A stretch of DNA of 64,000 nt, taken from contig NZ_FNJC01000003.1 of the NCBI RefSeq assembly GCF_900104305.1, forward strand, positions 248,001 through 312,000, written 5' to 3'. Of the stretch, positions 57,105-64,000 are shown one piece after another. This DNA comes from Filomicrobium insigne. Its GTDB lineage: Bacteria > Pseudomonadota > Alphaproteobacteria > Rhizobiales > Hyphomicrobiaceae. The translations under genes and the position numbers were made by a program. Under the pieces are notes generated by a model. The model saw nothing but the letters and a program-made list of their open reading frames with translations. It did not search any database and was not told where the DNA came from. Position 1 is the first letter of the stretch. Every line of letters begins with the position of its first letter.

Positions 57105-57929
57105 TTGTCACGGATTTGCTACATGGCGAAATTCGACCCGACCTATAACTTCATCGTGTACTACTCCGGCGACATCAACAATCCGACATCGCCATACAAT
57201 CAGACGGTGATGACGTCGCAGCGCGGAGGTGTGAATGCCACGATGGAAACGTCGTTGGATGCACTGATGCCGGGTGCGTTGCTTTTCTGGGGTGGTGATC
57301 TCATTCGCGAGAGCGCTGGGCAAGAACTTGTCGATGGCCGCGAGGTGCAGACGCCGTATGAGCTTGGCATCCGTGGTGCCGATACGACATGGCGCAGCAG
57401 CCTGACCGGCTTCATCAGCACCAGCGAAAAGGGTGTAAGCTTCGATCCGGCGACCAACACGATCACCCAGCAGAAGGAAATGATCTACGGTGTCGAGTTC
57501 GCGGGAGAGGTAGCCGTCACACAGAACCTGTCACTCGGAACAGTGTTTACGTGGCGCGAGGGTCGCTACGACGATGATGGGGATGGCGGCCTGGATAGCC
57601 ATTTGCTCAACAACCGCATCGCAACGCCTTTCCGCGGCACGATCTACGGAGATTATCGCTTCGAGAACGATTGGATCCTTCACTTAGAAGGCGAATGGTG
57701 GACGGGACGCGAAGAGCCCATCAACATCGCGGGTGACATCTACCCGATCGAACCGGCCTTCCTCGTGAATGCCAGCCTTGCGATCCCCTACGAAGGTGGC
57801 CAGTTCTATCTCGGTGCAACGAACCTGCTGGATACTGATGACGAAAATCCGACGGCGACCTCCGTGCGCAACCTCACGGTCAACGGTTTGGGCCGTACCG
57901 TCACCGTAGGCTACCGCAAGACCTTCTGA
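57105..57929 (+). pseudogene. 5'-truncated TonB-dependent receptor
   Basis: Only the C-terminal 270 residues of an outer-membrane siderophore-type receptor remain. They show alternating beta-barrel strands (LSLGTVFTWREGRYDDD, GTIYGDYRFENDWILHLEGEWW), LYLGATNLLDTDDE-like sequence near the end (FYLGATNLLDTDDENPTA) and a terminal YRKTF with final Phe. No signal peptide, TonB box or plug domain is upstream, and the frame begins at TTG with no ribosome site. It is a decayed gene or a leftover of a deletion. Confidence 0.85.
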
Positions 57930-58001
57930 GCAAATTGAGGCTTGCGAAGAAACCTCCGAAAGCCGCAGGAACATCGTCGCCAAGCCGATGTCACGCCGCG
58001 C

Positions 58002-58883
58002 TTATCGGCTAAGAGCCAGCCGCTCGGCTTCGTATTCTGCAATGCCTTCATCGTTGCCTTGCGCAAAGACGGCGACGATCGGCCGGTCGGGAAGATCCGC
58101 GAAGCAGTAGAGGGCAGACGTGCTACCTGGCCCGCCGCCGGTGTGACCATAGACCTGTCCGCCGCTGACCATAGTACCGATCATCAGCCCAAGGCCGTAA
58201 CCGGTTTTACGCCAGGGACGACCGGGCACCTCGTCGCCGAGAGCATAAACTTGGCGCATCGCGCGAGCGGATTTGGCTGAGAGAAAGCCACGAGCGAACA
58301 GCCGCCGAAGGAAAGAGACGGCATCGGAGGGTGGCCCGATGAGAAGGCTATGATAAACCCATCCCGGATCGTAGCCTTTGGCATTGCCCCATTGCGTCAG
58401 GCCCAGATCATCCAACGTCGTTGCAATCCGCGTGTGCTGCAAGTCCATGGGCTCGAAGACAAGCTTGCGGAGAGACGCGTCGATGTGGGTACCTGTCGTC
58501 TCCTCAATCAACTGTCGGACAAAGAGATAGCCGACGTTTGAGTATGACCAGCCGTTACCGGGTTCAAACAACAACGTATCGGCATCCAGCCGAGCGAGCA
58601 GGTCCTCGACTGGCCAAACCGGATCTCCAGCAGCAACCGCTCCATGATAGGAAGGCCCGCCGTAAGTGTTCACCCCGGCGGTATGTTGGAGCAGGTGCCG
58701 GAGTGTATAACGGCGATCCTTGAACGGGGAATCCAAAGAAAGCCTTCCCTCATCGACAAGACGCAGCGCCGCAGCCGCAAGCACCGTCTTCGTGATGCTC
58801 CACCACGGAAACAGGGCCCGCGATTCACCGGTGATCGGACTGCCCTCGCGTGCGAGCGCGGAAAAGAGACGGGCGTTCGACAT
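58002..58883 (-). CDS. serine hydrolase, beta-lactamase class C family
   Basis: 293-residue protein related to class C beta-lactamases, esterases and penicillin-binding proteins. The SxxK nucleophile motif is WWSITKTV near residue 32, YSN is in GWSYSNVGYLFV, and the third motif region is YGHTGGGPGS. The start at ATG 58883, with GGAG upstream, puts SxxK close to the N-terminus, so the usual leader is short and there is no signal peptide. It may be cytosolic or truncated, and activity on beta-lactams is not implied. Confidence 0.82.
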   Translation of the reverse strand: MSNARLFSALAREGSPITGESRALFPWWSITKTVLAAAALRLVDEGRLSLDSPFKDRRYTLRHLLQHTAGVNTYGGPSYHGAVAAGDPVWPVEDLLARLDADTLLFEPGNGWSYSNVGYLFVRQLIEETTGTHIDASLRKLVFEPMDLQHTRIATTLDDLGLTQWGNAKGYDPGWVYHSLLIGPPSDAVSFLRRLFARGFLSAKSARAMRQVYALGDEVPGRPWRKTGYGLGLMIGTMVSGGQVYGHTGGGPGSTSALYCFADLPDRPIVAVFAQGNDEGIAEYEAERLALSR

Positions 58884-59033
58884 GAAAGAGAAGCTCCAAT
58901 TTTCGGATCTGCAGCGAACCAACGGATGCCTAAAGCATTACGATGTCCATTCGGAGGACTCAGGCGGCATAATTGCGCCGCGAGCCGATGATTTGTTCCG
59001 AGCGAATTTCCAGCACTTCTCAATGAGGTTCTC

Positions 59034-59858
59034 ATGATCCCGTCCGGAACACGCCAACTCGTGCGGCAACGGTTGCTGTCGACGTTGGCGTTCCTATGTC
59101 TTGCTTGCCTTGGAACACCCACTAGCGCGACAGAGCGCAACGTACGTGATGACCTCACCGCCATCTTTAAAGAGCACGGCACGACCGGCACGTTCGTTCT
59201 TTACGACGTGTCGGCCGATCGCATGACGCTCGTGAACGCCGAGCGAGCCCAAACGCGTTTCGTTCCCGCCTCCACCTTTAAGATCGCCAACAGTCTTATC
59301 GCGCTTGAGACAGGAGTGGTGAAAGACGAAAACGAGGTCATCCCGTACGGCGGCAAACCGCAACCGTTCAAGCAGTGGGAACGGGATATGCCGATACGCG
59401 AGGCCATCGTCGTATCGAATGTTCCTGTTTATCAGGAACTGGCGCGCCGGATCGGGCTTGAGCGCTATAACCAATGGCTCCGGAGGATCGGCTACGGTAA
59501 CGGCGACCCAGGGTCTGAGGTCGATAGATTCTGGCTCGACGGGCCGCTCGAAATCGGTGCCGTCGAGCAGGTCCAGTTTCTTGCACGTCTGGTCCAGCGC
59601 GAACTCGATGCCTCGGAGCGCGCGCAAAAGGCTGTGCACGACATCCTTCGGCTGGAGAATGGAGACGGGCCGGCACTCTACGGCAAAACAGGCTGGCTGT
59701 TTTCACGGACGCCGCAACTTGGTTGGTGGGTCGGCTGGGTGGAGCGCGAAAATGGGATATTCACTTTCGCGCTCAACATGGACATCCTCGAAAAAGATGA
59801 TGTGAAAAAACGCGTTCCCATTGGCAAGGCTTTGCTCGCCAAGTTGGGCGTCCTTTAG
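59034..59858 (+). CDS. class D beta-lactamase (OXA family)
   Basis: Exported 274-residue serine beta-lactamase. The signal peptide ends near TSA. Class D motifs are all present: STFK at 80-83 (nucleophile and carboxylatable Lys), SNV at 128-130, YGN at 154-156 and KTG at 218-220, with WWVGWVE following. It hydrolyses beta-lactams in known family members. Its spectrum cannot be read from this sequence. It is divergent from the class C-type gene and is not in an integron or transposon visible here. Confidence 0.93.
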   Translation: MIPSGTRQLVRQRLLSTLAFLCLACLGTPTSATERNVRDDLTAIFKEHGTTGTFVLYDVSADRMTLVNAERAQTRFVPASTFKIANSLIALETGVVKDENEVIPYGGKPQPFKQWERDMPIREAIVVSNVPVYQELARRIGLERYNQWLRRIGYGNGDPGSEVDRFWLDGPLEIGAVEQVQFLARLVQRELDASERAQKAVHDILRLENGDGPALYGKTGWLFSRTPQLGWWVGWVERENGIFTFALNMDILEKDDVKKRVPIGKALLAKLGVL

Positions 59859-59869
59859 TGCGGGCCCTG

Positions 59870-60454
59870 TTACATGGCGCCGCAGGCTCTGCCGATAAGT
59901 TGATCTGCAACTTTTTTCTGGTCGTCGCTTAAAGACGCGTAAAGTTTCTCTGCCGCAGGCTTCACCTCTTTGAGGGACGAGAGCATTGTCTCCATGCCTT
60001 TGATGCGCGCGTCCATGCGGTTCAGCGCGTTGCCGGTCTGCATAGTTTCCATCATGGCTTGATGTACGCCTTGCATGTTGGCGACGCGTGCTCTCACGGC
60101 GTCGGCATAGGCCGCCCATGCATCCTTTTGAGGGTCGGTGATCCCGAGTTCAAATTTCAAGTAGGCAAGGCGCGCCTCGACCATCGCGCCCATTCGTGCG
60201 CCGCGCATCATCCCCATACCGTGCCCGCGCATCATGCCCTGACCCATCTGGCCTTTGCCCATTCCTTGTCCCATCATCCCGCCGCCCATCATGCCGTGCC
60301 CCATGCCACCGCCCATCATCCGCATCATGGGACAGTCCCCACCCATCATGCCCATCTCGGGAGCGTTTTCGGAATTGTCCTGCGCAAGTGCAGGCACCAC
60401 AAGGAGTGCGCTCAAAGCGCAGATGCCGAGTGTTGAAGAAGCTAGTTTCCACAT
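59870..60454 (-). CDS. Spy/CpxP-like periplasmic protein, Met/Gly-rich
   Basis: 194-residue exported protein with signal peptide ending ALA. Residues 30-90 are dominated by Met, Gly, His and Gln, in repeats such as GGGMMGQGMGKG, which could bind copper or another soft metal. The C-terminal half has the LTxxQ-type helix pattern: FELGITDPQKDAWAAYADAV and LSDDQKKVADQLIG. Such proteins are envelope chaperones or stress adaptors. It converges with the class D beta-lactamase gene. Confidence 0.82.
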   Translation of the reverse strand: MWKLASSTLGICALSALLVVPALAQDNSENAPEMGMMGGDCPMMRMMGGGMGHGMMGGGMMGQGMGKGQMGQGMMRGHGMGMMRGARMGAMVEARLAYLKFELGITDPQKDAWAAYADAVRARVANMQGVHQAMMETMQTGNALNRMDARIKGMETMLSSLKEVKPAAEKLYASLSDDQKKVADQLIGRACGAM

Positions 60455-60550
60455 GGTGTTACATCCTCTGTGTTGCTGGATTTAATGAACAGTCCGGCAA
60501 CCGAGGCGTCAGCCGCGTTGACATTGGTCAACTAATGGGACGAAGGCGGT

Positions 60551-61123
60551 TCAACTAATCGTGTCGCCATTTACGGGCGGGTGGCCCAAGACTAGGCGCA
60601 TCGCACAACGTTTCGTCTCAGGAAGACCGTGCTCGACTTCCTTTCGCAATAGCGCGATGAGGCGGTCATCGAGTTGATCAACTCGAAGAGTTTGGAAGCC
60701 TAATGATTGATAGAAGGGCATGTTCCATGGGACGTTGCGGAAAGTCGTAAGCGTTATAGCAAACAGTTTTCTCGCCTTTGCACTGGCAATGACTTCTCGG
60801 ATCAACGCCGTTCCGCACCCCCGTCTCTGATGGTGATGCCGCACGGCGAGCTGCCAGATATGGAACTCCTGTCCGTACACTTCCGCATTGAGGAACCCGA
60901 GAAGACGATTTTGTTCATCAGTAGCGACCCATGAGGTGCCACTCCGGAGGAAATGCAGATGCTCCTCGGGGGATTGCCCATTGTCATCGGCGATCCAGGC
61001 AAGACCGGGGATCACGCGAAAGGTCTCTCCCGATGAACGTTCAATGGCCGGGAGGGCCGCTATGTCTTCTTCTCTCGTTAGACGGATAATTGCAGACATG
61101 AACCGAGTGCTGATTAATTCCAT
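60551..61123 (-). CDS. GNAT-family N-acetyltransferase
   Basis: 190-residue acyltransferase. The acetyl-CoA loop is VRHHHQRRGCGTALIREVI near residue 95, and YQSLGF marks the last GNAT strand. The start could instead be ATG 61099, which gives MSAIIRLTREEDIAALPAIERS-like sequence typical for the family; neither has a strong ribosome site. The substrate is unknown. It lies downstream of the acyl-CoA dehydrogenase gene on the same strand. Confidence 0.85.
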   Translation of the reverse strand: MELISTRFMSAIIRLTREEDIAALPAIERSSGETFRVIPGLAWIADDNGQSPEEHLHFLRSGTSWVATDEQNRLLGFLNAEVYGQEFHIWQLAVRHHHQRRGCGTALIREVIASAKARKLFAITLTTFRNVPWNMPFYQSLGFQTLRVDQLDDRLIALLRKEVEHGLPETKRCAMRLVLGHPPVNGDTIS

Positions 61124-61162
61124 CCCCTAGGAAGGCAGAACTTTGACGATGAGTATATGAGT

Positions 61163-62374
61163 TCACCCAAACGCCTGGATCCCGGTTTGAGCACGCCCAA
61201 GAATGAGCGCATGGATATCGTGCGTGCCTTCGTACGTGTTCACCGCTTCAAGGTTCAAGACGTGACGGATCACATGAAACTCATCCGCAATGCCATTACC
61301 GCCATGCATGTCTCGCGCCGTACGAGCGATATCAAGCGCTTTGCCGCAGTTGTTGCGCTTCAGAAGTGATACAGCTTCCGGCGCGAGGCGCCCCTGATCC
61401 TTGAGACGTGCGGCATGGAGGCAGGCCGTCAGCCCCAGCGTGATCTCCGTCTGCATGTCCGCCAACTTCTTTTGGATCAGCTGATTGGCCGCTAGAGGAC
61501 GTCCAAATTGTTGCCGGTCGAGCGTATATTGCCGTGCAGCGTGCCAGCAGAATTCAGCAGCGCCCAAAGTGCCCCAGGCAATGCCAAAGCGGGCGTTGTT
61601 GAGGCAGCCAAACGGGCCCTTTAATCCGCGCACATTCGGAAGGATGTTGGCTTCGGGCACGAAGACGCCATCCATGACGATCTCGCCCGTCGCCGACGCG
61701 CGCAATGAAAACTTTCCCTCGATCTTGGGAGACGTCAGCCCGGCCATACCCCGCTCGAGGATGAAGCCCGCGATTGAGCCATCATCCGTCTTCGCCCATA
61801 CGATGAAGATGTCCGCGAGTGGCGAATTGGTGATCCACATTTTCGCGCCGGAGAGTTCATACCCGCCGCTGACCGCCCGCGCCCGTGTGCGCATCCCGCC
61901 AGCATCCGAGCCATGGTCCGGCTCGGTCAGCCCGAAGCACCCAAGGATCTCACCTTTTGCTAGGCCCGGCAGATAAGCTTGGCGCTGCGCCTCAGAGCCG
62001 TAGGCATAAATCGGATACATGACGAGGCTGGACTGCACGCTCATGGCCGAACGGTAGCCGCTATCGACCCGCTCGATTTCCCGGGCGATGAGCCCATAAC
62101 AGACAGAGTTAACGCCGGCGCCACCGTAGGTTTCGGGGATGGTGGGGCCGAGCAACCCCATTGCCCCCATCTCCGCCATGACGCTGCGGTCGAAATTCTC
62201 GTTCCGGTTGTCATCCAGAACCCGCGGCATAAGCTTGTCTTGTGCAAACGCCCGGGCACTATCCTGAACTGCCCGTTCTTCGTCCTCCAGGGCACCCTCG
62301 ATCAACAGGGGATCAGCCCATTGGAACGGGGTTGTTTGTTCCTGATTGGACTTCTTGGTATCCGGCTCGAGCAT
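61163..62374 (-). CDS. gcdH: glutaryl-CoA dehydrogenase (acyl-CoA dehydrogenase family)
   Basis: FAD enzyme that oxidises and decarboxylates glutaryl-CoA to crotonyl-CoA in lysine and tryptophan breakdown. The 403 residues have [16 protein letters not shown] and [18 protein letters not shown]. The catalytic base region near the C-terminus reads [18 protein letters not shown], matching GcdH more than other dehydrogenases. ATG 62374 with AAGGA is preferred over GTG 62395. It is divergent from the transporter gene. Confidence 0.9.
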   Translation of the reverse strand: MLEPDTKKSNQEQTTPFQWADPLLIEGALEDEERAVQDSARAFAQDKLMPRVLDDNRNENFDRSVMAEMGAMGLLGPTIPETYGGAGVNSVCYGLIAREIERVDSGYRSAMSVQSSLVMYPIYAYGSEAQRQAYLPGLAKGEILGCFGLTEPDHGSDAGGMRTRARAVSGGYELSGAKMWITNSPLADIFIVWAKTDDGSIAGFILERGMAGLTSPKIEGKFSLRASATGEIVMDGVFVPEANILPNVRGLKGPFGCLNNARFGIAWGTLGAAEFCWHAARQYTLDRQQFGRPLAANQLIQKKLADMQTEITLGLTACLHAARLKDQGRLAPEAVSLLKRNNCGKALDIARTARDMHGGNGIADEFHVIRHVLNLEAVNTYEGTHDIHALILGRAQTGIQAFG

Positions 62375-62554
62375 CTTGAGATCCTTCTGGAGCACCGCAC
62401 GTCACAATTGAAGGGCGTTTGGGCGCAAGGTTCAATTGCAATTTCCGCTCACGTCGGCAAACTGACGTCTGTTCGTCATCGGTTGCGGCCAGAGAAGCCA
62501 CTTCAATCGGCGCGGACAAGCAAAACGATTACGAACGATGTTGGAGGAATACGT

Positions 62555-63517
62555 ATGTGTTTTAGGGTGGGTCGCACAGCTACGTGCGCACTAACTGCAA
62601 TACTGTTCGCAGCCTCAACCGCCGTCTCCGCGCGCGCGGAGACGTTTATTAACGTTCTTACCGGAGGCACAAGCGGCGTCTATTATCCTTTGGGCGTTGC
62701 ACTATCCAAGATCTACGGCGAGAAGATTCCTGATGTACGCACCCAGGTTCAATCGACGAAAGCATCCGTCGAAAACCTGAACCTTCTGCAGAAGGGACGC
62801 GGAGAGATCGGATTTGCCCTGGGTGACTCCGTCAAGTTGGCCTGGGAAGGCAATGCTGAGGCCGGCTTTCCTCAAAAGCTTGATAAGCTGCGCGCCATTG
62901 CGGCGATCTACCCGAACTACATCCAGATCGTTGCTTCTAAAGATAGCGGCGTAAAATCGTTCCAGGACCTCAAGGGTAAAGGTCTTTCAGTCGGCGCGCC
63001 AAAATCCGGGACCGAACTCAATGCACGCGCAATCTTTGGCGCTCTGAACATGAGCTATGATGATCTCGGTAAGACGGAATACCTGCCATTTTCCGAGTCC
63101 GTTGAGCTGATTAAAAACCGCCAGCTCGATGCGACCTTGCAGTCGGCGGGCCTGGGCGTTGCCTCGATCCGCGATTTGGCTGCGTCCGTTCCTATTCAGA
63201 TGGTGGCGGTCCCAGCAGAAGTTGCTGAAAAACTGGGAGCACCTTATGTTGCGGCGGAAATTCCGGCAGGCACCTATGATGGCCAGACGGAAGCCGTCCC
63301 CACCCTGGCAGTTCGCAATATTCTGGTGACCCATTCCGGCGTCAGCGACGAAATTGCCTACCAGATGACAAAGCAGCTCTTCGAAAATCTTCCCGACATG
63401 GTCGCAGCGCATAAGGCTGCGGCCGCAATCAAGCTCGACACTGCAACAAAGGGAGTTCCCGTGCCGTTACACCCTGGCGCGGAGCGCTACTATAAGGAAA
63501 AGGGTTTGCTGCCCTGA
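62555..63517 (+). CDS. TAXI-family TRAP transporter solute-binding protein
   Basis: Periplasmic binding protein of 320 residues. The ATG at 62555 has GGAGGAA upstream and gives a signal peptide ending ARA. Family marks are NVLTGGTSGVYYPLG near residue 33, VQSTKASVENLNLL and ALGDSVKLAWEG. It is followed by a hairpin and the membrane component. TAXI proteins bind small organic anions. The ligand here is unknown. A link to the divergent gcdH could point to a glutarate-like compound, which is speculative. Confidence 0.93.
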   Translation: MCFRVGRTATCALTAILFAASTAVSARAETFINVLTGGTSGVYYPLGVALSKIYGEKIPDVRTQVQSTKASVENLNLLQKGRGEIGFALGDSVKLAWEGNAEAGFPQKLDKLRAIAAIYPNYIQIVASKDSGVKSFQDLKGKGLSVGAPKSGTELNARAIFGALNMSYDDLGKTEYLPFSESVELIKNRQLDATLQSAGLGVASIRDLAASVPIQMVAVPAEVAEKLGAPYVAAEIPAGTYDGQTEAVPTLAVRNILVTHSGVSDEIAYQMTKQLFENLPDMVAAHKAAAAIKLDTATKGVPVPLHPGAERYYKEKGLLP

Positions 63518-63526
63518 TAATATTTG

Positions 63527-63554
63527 CCGACGCCCGCCACTGTGCGGGCGTCGG
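63527..63554 (+). terminator. hairpin between the TRAP binding-protein and permease genes
   Basis: CCGACGCCCGC and GCGGGCGTCGG form an 11-bp perfect stem with a 6-base loop, followed by TCATTTTGCTT. It probably lowers expression of the permease relative to the binding protein. Confidence 0.65.
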
Positions 63555-63603
63555 TCATTTTGCTTGAATGATCTCCGCCAGGAAACCTTGGAGGGTTACG
63601 AGC

Positions 63604-64000
63604 GTGAGCAGCCACGTGCCTCGCGATACCGCAGGTGTCGCCAGCCCCGCGTCCCCGGCCTCCGGTCCGCGCGAAGCGTTGAGCCATACCTTTCCCCATG
63701 GCCCCGTGGGCTGGCTGCTATTTGCTATCGCTGTCGCCTTTTCACTTTTCCAGTTGGCGACCGCCGCTCACGTTGTTGATCTGCCGAGCCAACTCGTACG
63801 CAGCTTCCACGTTGGCTTTCTCGTACTTCTGTCGCTCCCGTTAGGAGCCGCGCTTGCGCGGGTAAAATGGCCGCTGACGGGTCTGGCATGGCTTCTCGGG
63901 CTCGCGGGCTTCGCAGTCGCCATCTACCAGTGGTGGGAATACGAGCCCCTTCTCCTGCGCGCCGGCGATCCCAACAACATCGACTTAATTGTCGGCATCA
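63604..64000 (+). CDS. TRAP transporter fused permease, N-terminal part (cut by window end)
   Basis: The start at GTG 63604 follows GGAGGG. The 132 codons visible are open to the window edge and encode an N-terminal Ser/Ala/Pro-rich segment, then a helix WLLFAIAVAFSLFQLATAA, then two further helices (GFLVLLSLPLGAALARV and TGLAWLLGLAGFAVAIY). This is the N-terminus of the large DctQ-DctM fusion (4TM/12TM) that pairs with TAXI binding proteins. Confidence 0.85.
   Translation, partial: MSSHVPRDTAGVASPASPASGPREALSHTFPHGPVGWLLFAIAVAFSLFQLATAAHVVDLPSQLVRSFHVGFLVLLSLPLGAALARVKWPLTGLAWLLGLAGFAVAIYQWWEYEPLLLRAGDPNNIDLIVGI

Noticed and set aside
1-64000. CRISPR arrays, insertion sequences, prophage or known defence systems
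   Set aside because: No regularly spaced repeats, transposase, integrase, phage structural genes or defence-family proteins were recognised.

Overview
The window is a chromosomal segment of an alphaproteobacterium, most likely from the order Hyphomicrobiales and possibly Hyphomicrobiaceae-like. This rests on gene order and protein families: nagZ-scpA-scpB-tatABC-serS-surE, yajC-secD-secF followed by a Mth938-fold protein and a squalene/phytoene-synthase-like protein, bamE opposite a ubiquinol-cytochrome c chaperone with DUF177-plsX-fabH-ihfA-merR, a K+-independent H+-pyrophosphatase, TrmFO, and pta-ackA-fabI. The species cannot be fixed from sequence alone.

Positions 1-36242 are dense core genome: peptidoglycan recycling (NagZ), chromosome segregation (ScpAB), twin-arginine export (TatABC), SerRS, SurE, a catalytically degenerate NlpD-type LytM lipoprotein opposite a large L,D-transpeptidase, a DUF815 ATPase, Sec translocon auxiliaries (YajC-SecD-SecF), two homologues of mitochondrial complex I assembly factors, a GDSL-type secreted hydrolase, two low-complexity secreted basic proteins, TrmFO, a DUF2157/GDYXXLXY membrane pair, HppA, BamE, a CBP3-type cytochrome bc1 chaperone, PlsX-FabH, IHF alpha, a MerR regulator and a NarX/NarL-type two-component pair. 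The block ends at tRNA-Pro(GGG).

Positions 36243-55350 are accessory and sulfur-centred. sat, aprM, aprB and aprA encode oxidation of sulfite to sulfate through APS. Three small genes follow in tight spacing: an unknown 135-residue protein, a SlyD-like FKBP and a 52-residue protein. A degenerate PAPS-reductase-like gene lies nearby. Farther on, a split YeeE/YedE sulfur importer with a DUF2892 protein and an unlisted 49-residue membrane peptide forms an operon next to a Crp/Fnr regulator, with a near-ideal palindromic operator at its promoter. The pta-ackA-fabI operon lies between these sulfur genes and has an FNR/FixK-type box upstream. These parts suggest uptake of a reduced sulfur compound and its oxidation to sulfate with substrate-level ATP from Sat.

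Positions 55562-64000 are a mixed accessory region: an AraC regulator, an isochorismatase-family hydrolase, a 5'-truncated TonB-dependent receptor, divergent class C-like and class D beta-lactamase-family genes, a Met/Gly-rich Spy-like protein, a GNAT acetyltransferase, a glutaryl-CoA dehydrogenase and the start of a TAXI-type TRAP transporter cut by the window end. Non-coding gaps are clearly longer here (300-650 bp) than in the core half.
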